NCBI GenBank assembly: GCA_020796225.1
Contig: CM036753.1
Coordinates: forward strand, 81,779,941-81,843,940
Length of the DNA stretch: 64,000 nt
DNA from: Arion vulgaris
Taxonomy: Eukaryota > Mollusca > Gastropoda > Stylommatophora > Arionidae
Direction: 5' to 3'
In this document: in pieces, positions 15,231 to 25,904 of the stretch
How the letters are laid out: the number at the start of each line of letters is the position of its first letter
Position numbering within the stretch: position 1 is the first letter of the stretch
The notes under the pieces: generated by a model
Told to the model about the DNA's origin: nothing
What the model saw: only the letters and a program-made list of their open reading frames with translations
Databases searched by the model: none
Translations under genes and position numbers: made by a program

Positions 15231-15760
15231 TAACTCGTTGATACAATAGTCAATGTATGCTTAGCTTAGCACACTTCCCCTCACCAAATTAATGATGCCG
15301 TTCCAATATACTTTAGACATGGTCAAATATTTAACCCTCTCACCCTTCCAATCCGGTTAACTGGCTCGCATTGTTTTATTAAGATGACACAAAGCCAGTG
15401 TACTGTGTATTTCACTATACATTGCAATATAAATGTGTCCGGAGATAAATCAAATTACAGAGTGAAATGGTGCGGTAGAATCATTATGTTATGTTGATGT
15501 GCCTTCAAGATATGTGTCACTTGTTAGAACGATGCACATAATGCTTCTATATCCTCAGTTCTAGTCAGCACCGTTTTGACTATTTCCCAACCACAGACGA
15601 CGCATAATCAATGTCCAATATGATACCGATATACATACATTGGCTAGTAGTAAAGCTTTACAAGCAGAAAACCACACTCTATAGTACCACATGTAGTGAG
15701 TTATACTATCACATGGTATCTTATTGGTTATAGATGAAGTCATTAGAGCGGATTCAGTCT
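15231..15760. other. no recognisable feature
   Basis: Mixed-composition DNA without a coding or transposon signature that I can support. A 60-codon open frame at 15561-15743 (minus) is not distinguishable from chance. Confidence 0.4.
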
Positions 15761-16673
15761 ATATTCTATATTCATGATCTTCATACTGACTACTGGTATT
15801 ACAAATGTCTACATATTCTCTATTCACGATCTCCATGCTGACTACTGGTATTACAAATGTTAATTTTTATTCATATTCTTCTGTATTACGATAGTCAATC
15901 TCTTCATGATCTCTGACTACTGGTATTACAAATGTCTACATATTCTCTATTCACGATCTCCATGCTGGCTACTGGTATTACAAATGTCTATATATTCTCT
16001 ATTCATGATCTCTTCATGCTGACTACTGGTATTACAAATGTCTATATATTCTCTATTCATGATCTTAATGTTGACTACTGGTATTACAAATATCTACATA
16101 TTCTCTATTCATGACCTTCATACTGACTACTGGTATTACAAATGTCTACATATTCTCTATTCATGATCTTCATGCTGACTACTGGTATTACAAATGTCTA
16201 CATATTCTCTATTCATGATCTTCGTACTGACTACTGGTATTACAAATGTCTACATATTCTCTATTCATGATCTTCGTACTGACTACTGGTATTACAAATG
16301 TCTACATATTCTCTATTCATGATCTCTTCATGCTGGCTACTGGTATTACAAATGTCTATATATTCTCTATTCATGATCTTAATGTTGACTACTGGTATTA
16401 CAAATATCTACATATTCTCTATTCATGACCTTCATACTGACTACTGGTATTACAAATGTCTACATATTCTCTATTCATGATCTTCATGCTGACTACTGGT
16501 ATTACAAATGTCTACATATTCTCTATTCATGATCTTCGTACTGACTACTGGTATTACAAATGTCTACATATTCTCTATTCATGATCTTCATACTGACTAC
16601 TGGTATTACAAATGTCTACATATTCTCTATTCATGATCTTCGTACTGACTACTGGTATTAACAATGTCTACAT
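15761..16673. repeat. 52-bp minisatellite, about 17 copies, with a 6-unit super-repeat
   Basis: The unit is about 52 bp and contains gactactggtattacaaat followed by gtctacatattctctattc. One irregular unit lies near 15855-15910. A block of about six units with the same order of variants (a ggctactgg unit, then an aatgttgac unit, then a gaccttcat unit) occurs at about 16010 and again about 314 bp later. The array has therefore also duplicated in multi-unit steps. Confidence 0.93.
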
Positions 16674-16747
16674 TTGATTATTTATTCTTGAATTCTTGTT
16701 TCTAATGTAATAGTTTCTCATAAGTATACAACATATCTAATCATATC

Positions 16748-16880
16748 TTAACTGTATCTCTATTTACCATATTATTAATACTAACTGATTATTCGGTTTA
16801 CCATAATATTAATACTAACTGCTTATTCTATATACCATATTATTAATACTAACTGCTTATTCTATTTACCATATTATTAA
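16748..16880. repeat. 34-bp minisatellite, left part
   Basis: Units of 34 bp containing taactgcttattctattt and accatattattaatac. The array is interrupted at 16880 by a LINE fragment and resumes at 17355. Confidence 0.9.
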
Positions 16881-17354
16881 TTACTTACTTACTTAATCCC
16901 GTCATGCCTAGTGACACATGGGGCTTCAGAAAGGACTTTCCATGCTCTCCTGTCCGTGCAACCTTCAGCGCAGAGCCCCACGTCAGAGATGCGGTGTCCA
17001 GTTCCTCTTCCATCATGCGCCTCCATGTTGTCCGTGGTCTGCCTTTCTTTCTCTTTCCCTCTGGTGTCCAAGTGAGGCTATCCTTGCAGGCATTTCTTGT
17101 CTCATTCTCATAACATGTCCGAGCCATTTCCATCTTCTCTTTTGAGTATGTCATTCATTGCCTCTTGTCTTGTGTCTTGGAGTAGTTGGTTATTGGATAT
17201 TTTTACTGGCCAAAAGATTCCCAAGATTCTGCGAAGACAAGAGTGGTGGAAAACTGACAGCCTGCTAGTATCTCCTTTGGTCATCCTCCAACACTCCGAT
17301 CCGTAGAGCAAAACTGGCAAAACAATGCTTTTATAGAGTTTAAGCTTTGTGGTT
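16881..17354 (-). mobile_element. 5'-truncated LINE inserted in the minisatellite
   Basis: The minus strand encodes the end of a LINE ORF2. MPVLLYGSECW lies at about 17290-17320, then LRRILGIFW, then a tail with WTPEGKRKKGRPRTTWRR and a WRSF-like end near 16900. This is the typical C-terminus of a large LINE family common in invertebrates. The 3' end carries a short (AAGT)n tail at 16881-16897. Both flanks are the same 34-bp minisatellite, so this is a clean insertion. The frame shifts once near 17110. Confidence 0.88.
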
Positions 17355-17572
17355 TAACTGCTTATTCTATTTACCATATTATTAATACTAACTGCTTATT
17401 CTATTTACCATATTATTAATACTAACTGCTTATTCTATTTACCATATTATTAATACTAACTGCTTATTCTATTTACCATATTATTAATACTAACTGCTTA
17501 TTCTATTTACCATATTATTAATACTAACTGCTTATTCTATTTACCATATTATTAATACTAACTGCTTATTCT
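17355..17572. repeat. 34-bp minisatellite, right part
   Basis: Continuation of the array at 16748, about 6 units, nearly identical to one another. Confidence 0.93.
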
Positions 17573-17959
17573 GTAGTTACAACGAAAACTTCAACGATAA
17601 GAATTTGTCCTAAGAATAAATGAGCATTTTCTCCACATGAAATCATTAAATATAAATCAGGCATTTTTGCTGGAAATTGGATATATTCTTCCATTCGATT
17701 CACAAGTTATATTCTGTATAAAATGGATAAATTTGTTGTGTATCGATTATACCAATCTGTTATCTGGTCTTATTATGTGTGAATAAAGATTTATGTTTGT
17801 AACTTGACATGTCTTCCGGGCACAGACGGGACTGTTCATTATGTCATCTCTTTTCCAGTTTTACCTATATTGGTCTTCATTCTGATTGTCGTTTACACAG
17901 TCATGTTCATTATTTGATATTATCATTTCATTTCAATTGATGTCTTTTTCTGTGTGGTT
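17573..17959. other. no recognisable feature
   Basis: AT-rich DNA with no coding or repeat signature that I can support. Confidence 0.4.
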
Positions 17960-18165
17960 TGTTCTCATACTTTCTAGATTGTGAGCATTTTGGCCATTAT
18001 AGCAGCAGTAACTACCTCCATTTTCTCTGTTCTTGGTCGTCCTGTGCTGTGTTCCAGCTGTGATTCAATGTTTGCAGTACCTTTTCTACTGTTTCCCATG
18101 GGAGGTTTTGGGTCTTTCCTGTTTTCGTTTACACTCTGTTGCCCATCTCAGTGCAGTTCTTTTTC
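17960..18165 (-). pseudogene. LINE ORF2 C-terminus next to its own minisatellite
   Basis: On the minus strand this reads TALRWATECKRKQERPKT, then (after a shift) a segment ending NHSWNTAQ. It matches the LINE tail in which TALxWxxEGKRKRGRPKTTWRR precedes LxxLxHSWN and WR. The part that should precede it, RWIGHVLRMEANS, is exactly what the adjoining 73-bp array repeats. The LINE is otherwise truncated. Confidence 0.8.
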
Positions 18166-18826
18166 ATGGTAGAGTTAGCTTCCATGCGTAACACGTTTCC
18201 GATCCATCTCTAGCTAATCTTGTGAAGGATGATGAGTCTCGGTAGAGTTAGCTTCCATGGTAACACTGTCTGACCCATCTCTAGCTAATCTTGTGAAGGA
18301 TGATGAGTCTCGGTAGAGTTAGCTTCCATGCGTAACACGTGTCTGATCCATCTCTAGCTAATCTTGTGAAGGATGATGAGTCTCGGTAGAGTTAACTTCC
18401 ATGTGTAGCACATGTCCGATCCATCTCTAGCTAATCTTGTGAAGGATGATGGGTCTCGGTAGAGTTAACTTCCATGTGTAACACGTGTCTGATCCATCTC
18501 TAGCGACTCTTGTGAAGGATGATGAGTCTCGGTAGAGTTAGCTTCCATGGTGTAACACTTGTCTGACCCATCTCTAGCTAATCTTGTGAAGGATGATGAG
18601 TCTCGGTAGAGTTAGCTTCCATGCGTAACACTTGTCTGACCCATCTCTAGCTACTGTTGTGAAGGATGATGAGTCTCGGTAGAGTTAGCTTCCATGCGTA
18701 ACACGTGTCTGACCCATCTCTAGCTACTCTTGTGAAGGATGATGAGTCCCGGTAGAGTTAGCTTCCATGCGTAATACGTGTCTGACCCATCTCTAGCGAC
18801 TCTTGTGAAGGATGATGAGTCTCTTG
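18166..18826 (-). repeat. 73-bp minisatellite amplified from LINE coding sequence
   Basis: About nine 73-bp units. Read on the minus strand, each contains RWIRHVLRMEANST, the WxGHVLR motif of LINE ORF2. At 18165 the last unit runs on into the rest of the same LINE C-terminus. As 73 is not a multiple of 3, the copies do not form one frame. Units differ at a few sites (acgtgtctga/acttgtctga, agctaat/agcgact). Confidence 0.85.
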
Positions 18827-19320
18827 CTGGCTGTCTTCATTACTGTTTTTGTAATATAAATAGTTTTACAGGATGGAAGTGTTAGTCCCAATCTGAACCC
18901 GCATACTGGTAGAACTGGAAGTCATATTTATTCTGTCCTCTCCTCAGTGACCAGTCCAGTCTGGATGACAGGCCAGAAACTAAGATACCCACAGTATTAG
19001 CCCAATGTATCATTGGAGCACACCATCCTCCCCACCTACCACTACAGTTTCTTATTGGAATCTTTCTTTTATAGTTCCTTGAAAAATAGTATTTGTTTGA
19101 ACCAAATATATTGTAAAGTATCTGTGCTGCTGTCAGATGTTCTTCTTCAAGATTATCGTGTGTCTGCTGTTATATTCGCCCAAGAGTAACCACTTAAAAC
19201 TATTGTTTGAGTTTGCTAACTGAACCAATTCTGAGTAAATACATTGTGTTATTCTTTTCGATTGAAAGTAGACCCTTCCAATGATCTAGATTTATCGCAA
19301 TAATTAGTTGTCATGCTTGG
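18827..19320. other. no recognisable feature
   Basis: I found no coding, RNA or transposon signature in this stretch. Confidence 0.4.
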
Positions 19321-19332
19321 TGGTTGATATAT

Positions 19333-19390
19333 CATAATAATAATAATAATAATTCCTCTCGTACCGTTATACGCTACATAGGGTCTGCAA
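19333..19390 (-). mobile_element. 58-bp LINE 3'-end insertion with target duplication
   Basis: Only the last 58 bases of a LINE are present: an (ATA)n tail followed by the complement of ccctatgtagcgtataacgg. A perfect 12-bp duplication, tggttgatatat, flanks it at 19321-19332 and 19391-19402. The same 3' end closes the long LINE at 42140 and the fragments at 32692 and 62470. Confidence 0.9.
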
Positions 19391-19402
19391 TGGTTGATAT
19401 AT

Positions 19403-20227
19403 AATGTTTAAATTTTGTTTAAAGTTAAGGACCACTTACTGAAATGGTTAATAATTAAATAAAATTATAAAAATTGTATTTCGTGGTCATTTTATTTGAA
19501 ATTGATTCTTCTCGAACGATGAACATTCTGCACGTGCTAACTAAGGCCACCAGCTTGAGCGTGAGACTATTGTTCAGTAATCGGGCTACAAAAGTGCAAA
19601 TGAGAGGTTAGAATGTAGTGTTTAATGAGATCACAGCACGAAACAGAACATGTTAAGTTAAAAAAGAGCACGATTCATGTTGTAGAATATAGGTCGATTG
19701 TGATCTGTAGTCGAAAAATTGACTTAACCAGCAATACAGCCGCCGTATAATCAGCAATACAGCTGTTGTATAATTGGTACACAGCAGCAAGTCTCAGCGA
19801 CAAAAACTGAGTGATGCAGATAACGGGATAGTCATGGTGCGGTTTCAGGAAGTTGTTAGTGTTCAAAATGTATTTCTGAAGCGGACAGTATTTCACTCAG
19901 TTGTCATGAAATGGTGTTATTACCTTGTCCAGACTGACAGCGTTAAGAAACGTCAAGACAAAAGTAGACTTACAAAAAGCCTACACAACAGGAGTATCGC
20001 TTATAAATGAGGCAAACACTGTAAAAATGAACTGCTTCTGAAAATTTTATCAGACAGCGTCTTAGAAAAGTCGCTAACACTTCTTATTAAAATTTGATTT
20101 ATTATTGTTGTTCTTTTCTTATTCTCTTCTATCTATCTTTTAGATGTGTGTGTACAACATGATTCAATCTTGTGCAGTTTGTCATTGGTATCCTCATATT
20201 ATCTTATGTTTAGTGTGTAAACCACTC
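19403..20227. other. no recognisable feature
   Basis: AT-rich DNA. A 78-codon open frame at 19774-20010 (plus) has no recognisable domain and no start context that would single it out. Confidence 0.4.
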
Positions 20228-20235
20228 ATCTATTG

Positions 20236-21143
20236 TAGGGTTGCCATATTTAGATCTTCCAAAATGAGGACACGCCTCCTAACATTTAATTTCTTTTATA
20301 TTGTATTCTTGTATATTTTCTGATGACTTAATTTCTTTTAAAATGTCTTTCTTTTACATCAAATGTCCATAAAATTGCCTGCATGTGAAATGTTTAAAAC
20401 TAAGTTTTACAAGTGAAATTGACTTGACTGAATTCACTCTAAGACGATTTCTCTAATTGGTCCATTGGACACGGATTAAAGAAAATAGTCTTTCTACCGA
20501 AGCATTGTCTGGTGGAAAAGCAAAAATGAAATGGGCTATCTTCACGATTTCAGAATACATTTCACTACTCCTAGAGATTTCAATATAATCACATTATTTT
20601 TTTATGACATCAATTGATTTTTATGTGTGAATTTTGAATGTGGAAATTTCTCCTTTTCCGTTTTCCTTTGCTGGTTTCCACTCAAGCGCTTGTCTAATGA
20701 CACCAATGAGTGATCTTCCGCATGGTATGCCTCACCTATCGCCATTTTCTCTTAACATGGGTCATCATTTGTATGAACTAATTTTGAAAAAAAGTGAATG
20801 AACAACAATATTAAAAAAACGCCAGAATGTGCACTCAATTTTATTTGCTCTTATAAATCTTAGTAGTTTCGCGCAGAATGTGCACTCCAGTTTTATTTGC
20901 TCTTATGAATCTTAGTAGTTTTCCAAAGATTGTAGATTCTGTTTCAAGTGCCAAGTTAGAAAATCACATTTTTACCCAATTACCACGTGGAAACCACATT
21001 ATGTCGCTTACTGTGTGTTAAATTTATACTTGGTGTCTAAACTTTCGGACATAAATACGAATTTCTAAAATTGTTTGCGTACGCTCAGATTAATTCGTGA
21101 AATGAGGATGTGTCCGCAAAAATGAGGACGTTTGGCAACCCTA
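20236..21143. mobile_element. 908-bp non-autonomous hAT-type DNA transposon
   Basis: Perfect 11-bp terminal inverted repeats, TAGGGTTGCCA (20236-20246) and its complement (21133-21143), are followed inward by aaaatgagga-type sequence at both ends. An exact 8-bp target duplication, atctattg, lies at 20228-20235 and 21144-21151. Eight-base duplications and ends of the form YARNG define the hAT superfamily. No transposase is encoded, so it would need a helper in trans. Inside, a segment of about 52 bp starting gccagaatgtgcact is duplicated at 20821 and 20872. Confidence 0.88.
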
Positions 21144-21457
21144 ATCTATTGGTATGGTATAAGGTATGGTAATCATAATCTATTGGTATGGTATAGGGTA
21201 TGGTAATCCTAATCTATTGGTATGGTATAGGGTATGGTAATCCTAATCTATTGGTATGGTATAGGGTATGGTAATCATAATCTATTGGTATGGTATAGGG
21301 TATGATAATCCTAATCTATTGGTATGGTATAGGGTTTGGTAACTCTAATCTATTGGTATGGTATAGGTTATGGTAATCCTAATCTATTGGTATGGTATAG
21401 GGTATGGTAATCCTAATCTATTGGTATGGTATAGGGTATGGTAATCCTAATCTATTG
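21144..21457. repeat. 34-bp minisatellite from a transposon-target junction
   Basis: About nine 34-bp units start exactly at the right end of the hAT element. Every unit contains ctaatctattgg: the element's terminal cta plus the 8-bp target duplication. The unit at 21334-21356 matches the transposon end plus target duplication (21130-21152) at 21 of 23 bases. The left flank of the transposon lacks the repeat. Confidence 0.88.
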
Positions 21458-21612
21458 TCTTATAACAATATATTATTTATTTTTATTATTAATCTCATAT
21501 CAATATTTGCTGCTCCCGTTACTTACCTGTTCCTACTATTTCTACATTCCTTGTTCCATTTCAGCTAACAATCTGCATCATCACATTATATATATATATA
21601 TATTATATATAG
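21458..21612. repeat. AT-rich spacer with (TA)n microsatellite
   Basis: A TA run at about 21582-21610 directly precedes the next SINE and probably served as its target site. Confidence 0.7.
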
Positions 21613-22130
21613 TTCGCCCGTGGTTACCGGGCCCAAATTTAGGATGTAAAGAATAGAACCACTGTTACCTGCAACGCATGCGTAAGAGGCGAATAATGAT
21701 GTTTGGCTGAAATCGGATGTTAACCCGAATGTTAACCCGAAACAAATGCTTGCAGAAAACGGATGTACAAGGTCGTAAGGCGCATAACATGGTGCTACAA
21801 CCCCTCACAACGAGGAATGGGATAACGGATTCTACGGTCGCCAATCTGCCTCGGAGATTTGGCCACACAGTAAGAATGTCAGACTTACCATCACGAGGGT
21901 GGCCAAAACTTCCTGCGGGAAGAGGTCAGCACAAACGGGAAGCAGAAATCATAGGAATTATATCCTACAGAACTGCGCCCAGTATGCAGACTTGAGAAGA
22001 AAGAGGTGGACCACTTCACCAGCGTCCAAGACAAACTGTATGGAGTGTCTGACAATCTGAGGCAGACGGCTGCCTTTATAAGAGAATCCGAAATCCCAAT
22101 CTAGTGAGAACGCAGAAGATATATATATAT
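21613..22130 (+). mobile_element. family 3 SINE-like element, long form, copy 1
   Basis: It begins cgcccgtggttaccgggccc, a form close to the D-arm of class II tRNAs (cf. cgagtggtta in sister copies). The shared head ends near aatcggatg. A body of about 400 bp contains gataacggattctacgg, cctcggagatttgg and gcagacggctgcc, and ends gtgagaacgcagaag, next to a (TA)n tract. The copy at 25905-26430 (minus) aligns throughout. A 92-codon open frame inside shows no known domain. Confidence 0.78.
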
Positions 22131-22786
22131 ACTGGTTCGTATTATTGTGTTGCTGTTGAGTTATATCTTCCATACATCTGCTGAATATTATCTCCAATTT
22201 TTGTAAAACGATAAATATCCAAGTTCACAAACACCATCATTCAGTTTAGCAATCATCTTTTCGTATTTTATGATCAGTTTCGGGTTTTTTAACATCTTCT
22301 AAATTCCAAAATAAAGATAACTTACGGAGAAAGCAAATTTTAAAATGTGTTGTAAATTGACAAAATATAGAACAGTTTTTGTTTCTTCTGTTGCCAGCTT
22401 GTGTGGATGAAATCTGACGGCTGAATTATGGTAGTTCGGTGCTCTAGATAAGAGCTATTTAATGCTACGTTACTTATAGAACAGTCTCGATAGGCATGTA
22501 GGAACAATGTAGAGAACCTAGATTGTCTTCGTGTAGTTTGGACTAGTAATTTCAATGATCAGTTATTGGTGTCTCGTAGCAGAATATAGTCGAGTGATTC
22601 TTAAAAATGTAGACAATTTGTATCAGGTGATATCTGATAGAGTTTATGAATTAAATGTAAAAAAATGCGTAACACATTTCTGGGCATATCTTTTGAAAAC
22701 AAGATGGACTATAGTGAGAATCGAGAGAACACAAAGTTCGTAAAATTATATGAGGACACGATCGCCTGCGCCAGAAGTACATCCAA
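22131..22786. other. no firm feature
   Basis: AT-rich DNA. Near 22750-22775, gacacgatcgcctgcgcc resembles the last codons of LINE copies seen at 38750 and 62030, but too little remains to call. Confidence 0.35.
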
Positions 22787-23155
22787 GATTATCTTCTTCT
22801 TCTTCTTTTTGTCATCCCACTGCTAGCGGGTTGTTGCCCAGTGTCGTGGTTTTCTGTATTTGTCGTGCGCTGTTCTGGTAGCTTGTGTGATTGTTATTTT
22901 GCTCTTTGACAGGATTCTGCTATGCCATCTAACCATCTTTTACGTGGTCTTCATCTCACCTTCTTTTCTGATGTTCTTTTGTAGAAAACTGTATACTGTT
23001 GAGTTTGAATGCATTCTTATTAAGTGGCTAAACCACTTCATTCTTTGTTTCTCGATGTAATTCAAAATGAGCAAAGTTCTGTGCCAACTTTCTTTCTTAT
23101 ACTGATGTTGGTGACTCTGTTTTTTCTTTTGTTGGTAACAGTTCGCAGACACCGC
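22787..23155 (-). pseudogene. LINE ORF2 C-terminal fragment with (AAG)n tail
   Basis: The minus-strand translation includes EKQRMKWFSHLIRMHSN near 23030 and ends KPRHWATTR, stop, followed by an AAG-rich tail at about 22790-22808. The segment at 55935-56215 (plus) shows the same beginning (EKQRMKWFGHLIRMH) and the same end, so both are 5'-truncated copies of one LINE family. Frameshifts separate the two ends here. Confidence 0.8.
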
Positions 23156-23945
23156 ATTTCACATGTAGTTTATTTTTTGCGACTGCACTTTGCTCATTTT
23201 CCATGATTGGTTCTGGTAACACAAAATAGGTATGAAAATGCTGTTGATCATCTGTTGATCATCTGTTCTTTAGCTGATCAAATTATAACAATTATTCTAA
23301 ATTCTACAAATTCAGATAGAATTTACAGCCAACAATTCATCTTGAAACCGAATCAAGAATGTTAAAATAGATTATAGAAATAGCAGGTCAACCACAGCAG
23401 CTCCGTTCAAACATCATCAGCAGATGAAGAAGTTTGTTCTCATTTTGGTTATCATAATTATATTGACAAGTGAAGCACCATTCGAACATTGACATTTCCG
23501 AATAGAGAAATCAGAGAAATCAGAACAGTTAGATTAGTTTATGAATTAATACATCGTGTGTGTTTGCTTTTCATCGCTGTTTGCTGTCGTGTTTACATTA
23601 TCCAACACATCTTTTCTCTGTCATTGCTTTCGTTGACACTGTGAGTATAAATGATCTTATTATTATGACTTGTTTTGCCTTGTCTTATTTAGACAATAAA
23701 TAATCTAGTGGAGATATTGTAGGATTAATTCTAGTGGAGATAGCAGTTGTAAGACTAGTCAATATATCTCATGACTGACTTCATGTTTGATCATAACTAT
23801 TGTTCTAGTCACAGCATTGTAGACAGCGAATCTTATCTTAGTCAAAGCACTGAAAGACCGACTTTTACCAAGACAGCAAATGTTATTTTAATAAAAGAAT
23901 CAAAATACTGAGTTCAGATTCATCATAACTATTGTTCTAGTCTAG
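23156..23945. repeat. AT-rich DNA with degenerate local repeats
   Basis: Degenerate tandem motifs occur: gatcatctgtt near 23250, ctagtggagat near 23710, and a block of about 90 bp with caaagcactgaaagaccgac (about 23835-23915). The last block recurs at about 24820-24900, so the LINE and SINE between them probably inserted into one older repeat. Confidence 0.55.
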
Positions 23946-24410
23946 ATGTGGAAAAGCACCAGCAAAATATTAAAATTAAAAATATTGAGAGCATGCATTT
24001 TCCCAGTGGCTACTTATGGTTGTGAATCATGGACCATTACACAAAAAACAGGAACGAAAATCCAGTCCTTTGAAACTAAATGCTACAGAAAGATCCTACG
24101 AATGCCATGGACAGAAAAAAAGAAAGAACACTGATATCCTGAAAGAACTAAATGTTAAAGAGAATTGGCTGATAAACAACATATTATACAGAAAAATTAC
24201 ATACTTTGGTCACATCAAGGGTCACGATGGCCTGGAAAGAACAATATTAGAGGGCAGGGTCCCAGGACGCAGAGGTAGAGGCAGACCAAGGAGAAGATGT
24301 CTACAAGATATTAAAGAAACCATGAATATGACCATCGACGAAGTGGGTGAACTGGCTAGAGACAGTGAATTTCAGATGCGCTGCAAAGAGAGCAACGTCC
24401 TATAAAGGAT
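23946..24410 (+). pseudogene. LINE ORF2 C-terminal fragment
   Basis: The plus-strand translation gives ILRACIFPVATYGCESW, then CYRKILRMPWTEKK, then (after one frame shift near 24110) KITYFGHIKGHDGLERTILEG and GRRGRGRPRRRCLQDI. This is the classic order of the region after the reverse transcriptase: TYGCESW, WTxxxxxE, YFGHI, LEGxVxGRRGRGRPRR. The stop at 24402 is near the expected end. The upstream RT domain is missing. Confidence 0.88.
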
Positions 24411-24460
24411 ACGCACCTTGCTGATGATTATTCTAATCAAAGCATTGCAGAACTGAGTCT

Positions 24461-24792
24461 CGCTCTAGTGGTTACCGGGTCCCAAATTCTGGTGTAAATA
24501 ATAGAAAAACTGTTACCTGCCACGCATGTCGTAAGAGGCGTCTAATGAGGTTGGAAGTGGGCTAGCTACCCCACACCTTAAAAACACTAGATGGCTACAG
24601 AACGAAGAGCGAACCGAGTAAACGCTGGCTGAAGCCGGACACATCGCCGAAGGATAAGCACCAAAACTCCAAATGGTGCTGAAGATGTGACGTACAACAC
24701 ACCAATGCTATGGCTGCATGAATCAGATTTCCAAATGAATAGAATTTATGGGGAGGTCTGGTACATCGGTCTGGGCGGTGATCGAGAGAGAG
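24461..24792 (+). mobile_element. family 3 SINE-like element, medium form
   Basis: The element is 332 bp, starts cgctctagtggttaccgggt and ends in a short (GA)n tail. A perfect 12-bp target duplication, agaactgagtct, flanks it at 24449-24460 and 24793-24804. The first 100 bp or so are the family 3 head (gtaagaggcgtctaatgagg). The remaining 230 bp differ from both the long and the short body. Confidence 0.88.
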
Positions 24793-24804
24793 AGAACTGA
24801 GTCT

Positions 24805-25380
24805 ACTCAAGACAGGAAATCTTATCCTAGTCAAAGCACTGAAAGACCGACTTTCACCAAGACAACAAATGTTATTTTAATCAAAGAATCGAAATACTGG
24901 CTTTTAATCAAAACATCAAATATTCTAATCAAATTCTTGAAGGATGTACTTTAATCAAAACATCAAATATTCTAATCAAATTCTTGAAGGATGTACTTTA
25001 ATCAAGAAACAAAATATTACGTTTGGGTTGTTCTTAAAATGATCAATTTTTTTAAACCTCAACATTTGTACTAATCTTATTTGGGTTTGAGATGTGGAAA
25101 AATAAATTGAGCAGGAAGTGTGTTTAGATGATTCTGAATACATGCTCATCTTGCAAGATTAAAGCTCTTATCAATTCCGTTCTCTTTTACTTAAGATGTG
25201 TGCCTTGGCATGAAACTTAAAACTTGCATAGCGAAATAAATGACACACGCCTTATGCCATACTGACTGAACTTTATCCGCAGTATCCATGACCTATCTTA
25301 GTTTTAGGATCTTTTGGTCAAAACGTATCCTATTTGTAAAGTAAATAGGTTTCAGAAGACATAAATTGTGTGATAAATAC
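24805..25380. repeat. degenerate tandem repeat then unassigned DNA
   Basis: A unit of about 47 bp containing ttctaatcaaattcttgaagg is repeated at about 24935-25000, and related motifs extend left to 24820. From 25010 on I see nothing that I can assign. Confidence 0.6.
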
Positions 25381-25384
25381 CCCA

Positions 25385-25416
25385 AAATGAGCCAGGTCAA
25401 CTTGGCAACCCTGTAG
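25385..25416. mobile_element. possible lone end of a hAT-like element
   Basis: The bases ccaaaatgagccaggtcaac followed by ttggcaaccctg resemble the right end of the element at 20236-21143. I found no matching left end, so this is a remnant at best. Confidence 0.35.
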
Positions 25417-25904
25417 AGCAGGTTTGGACTGGTCCATATTCAGTAACATCAGATTAATTATGTCTTAAATTCTAAGTAAATAAGCATATAATCAGTTGTT
25501 ATATAGAACAGCATGCGAACGAACACAAATAAGTAACTGATGAATAGATAAAGAAAACGAAGCCAGGTTAATATATATTTTGGTTAGATTATAGCACGAA
25601 TAAGAGACAACCATCAGGAGCCATTATTTCTAGACTGGACTAACTGGCGACGATTAGTGGAACGATGTCTTGATATAAGCTAATTCTGAATAAACAAGCG
25701 ATGACTAAATCCAGTTTTTGTTTATTTGAAATGGTGGAAGTGGAGACAAAATATATATTACACCCTTCAGAAGCTTCATCACATGCGAGATAAATATGTC
25801 TTAATATATTTCATGGCCCTGTTGGACAGGTATAGTAGACGTTTATTATCTAGGTTGGTGGCAATAACTTGTTATGGATATTTCTGGAACCTGCGTTGGA
25901 TAAT

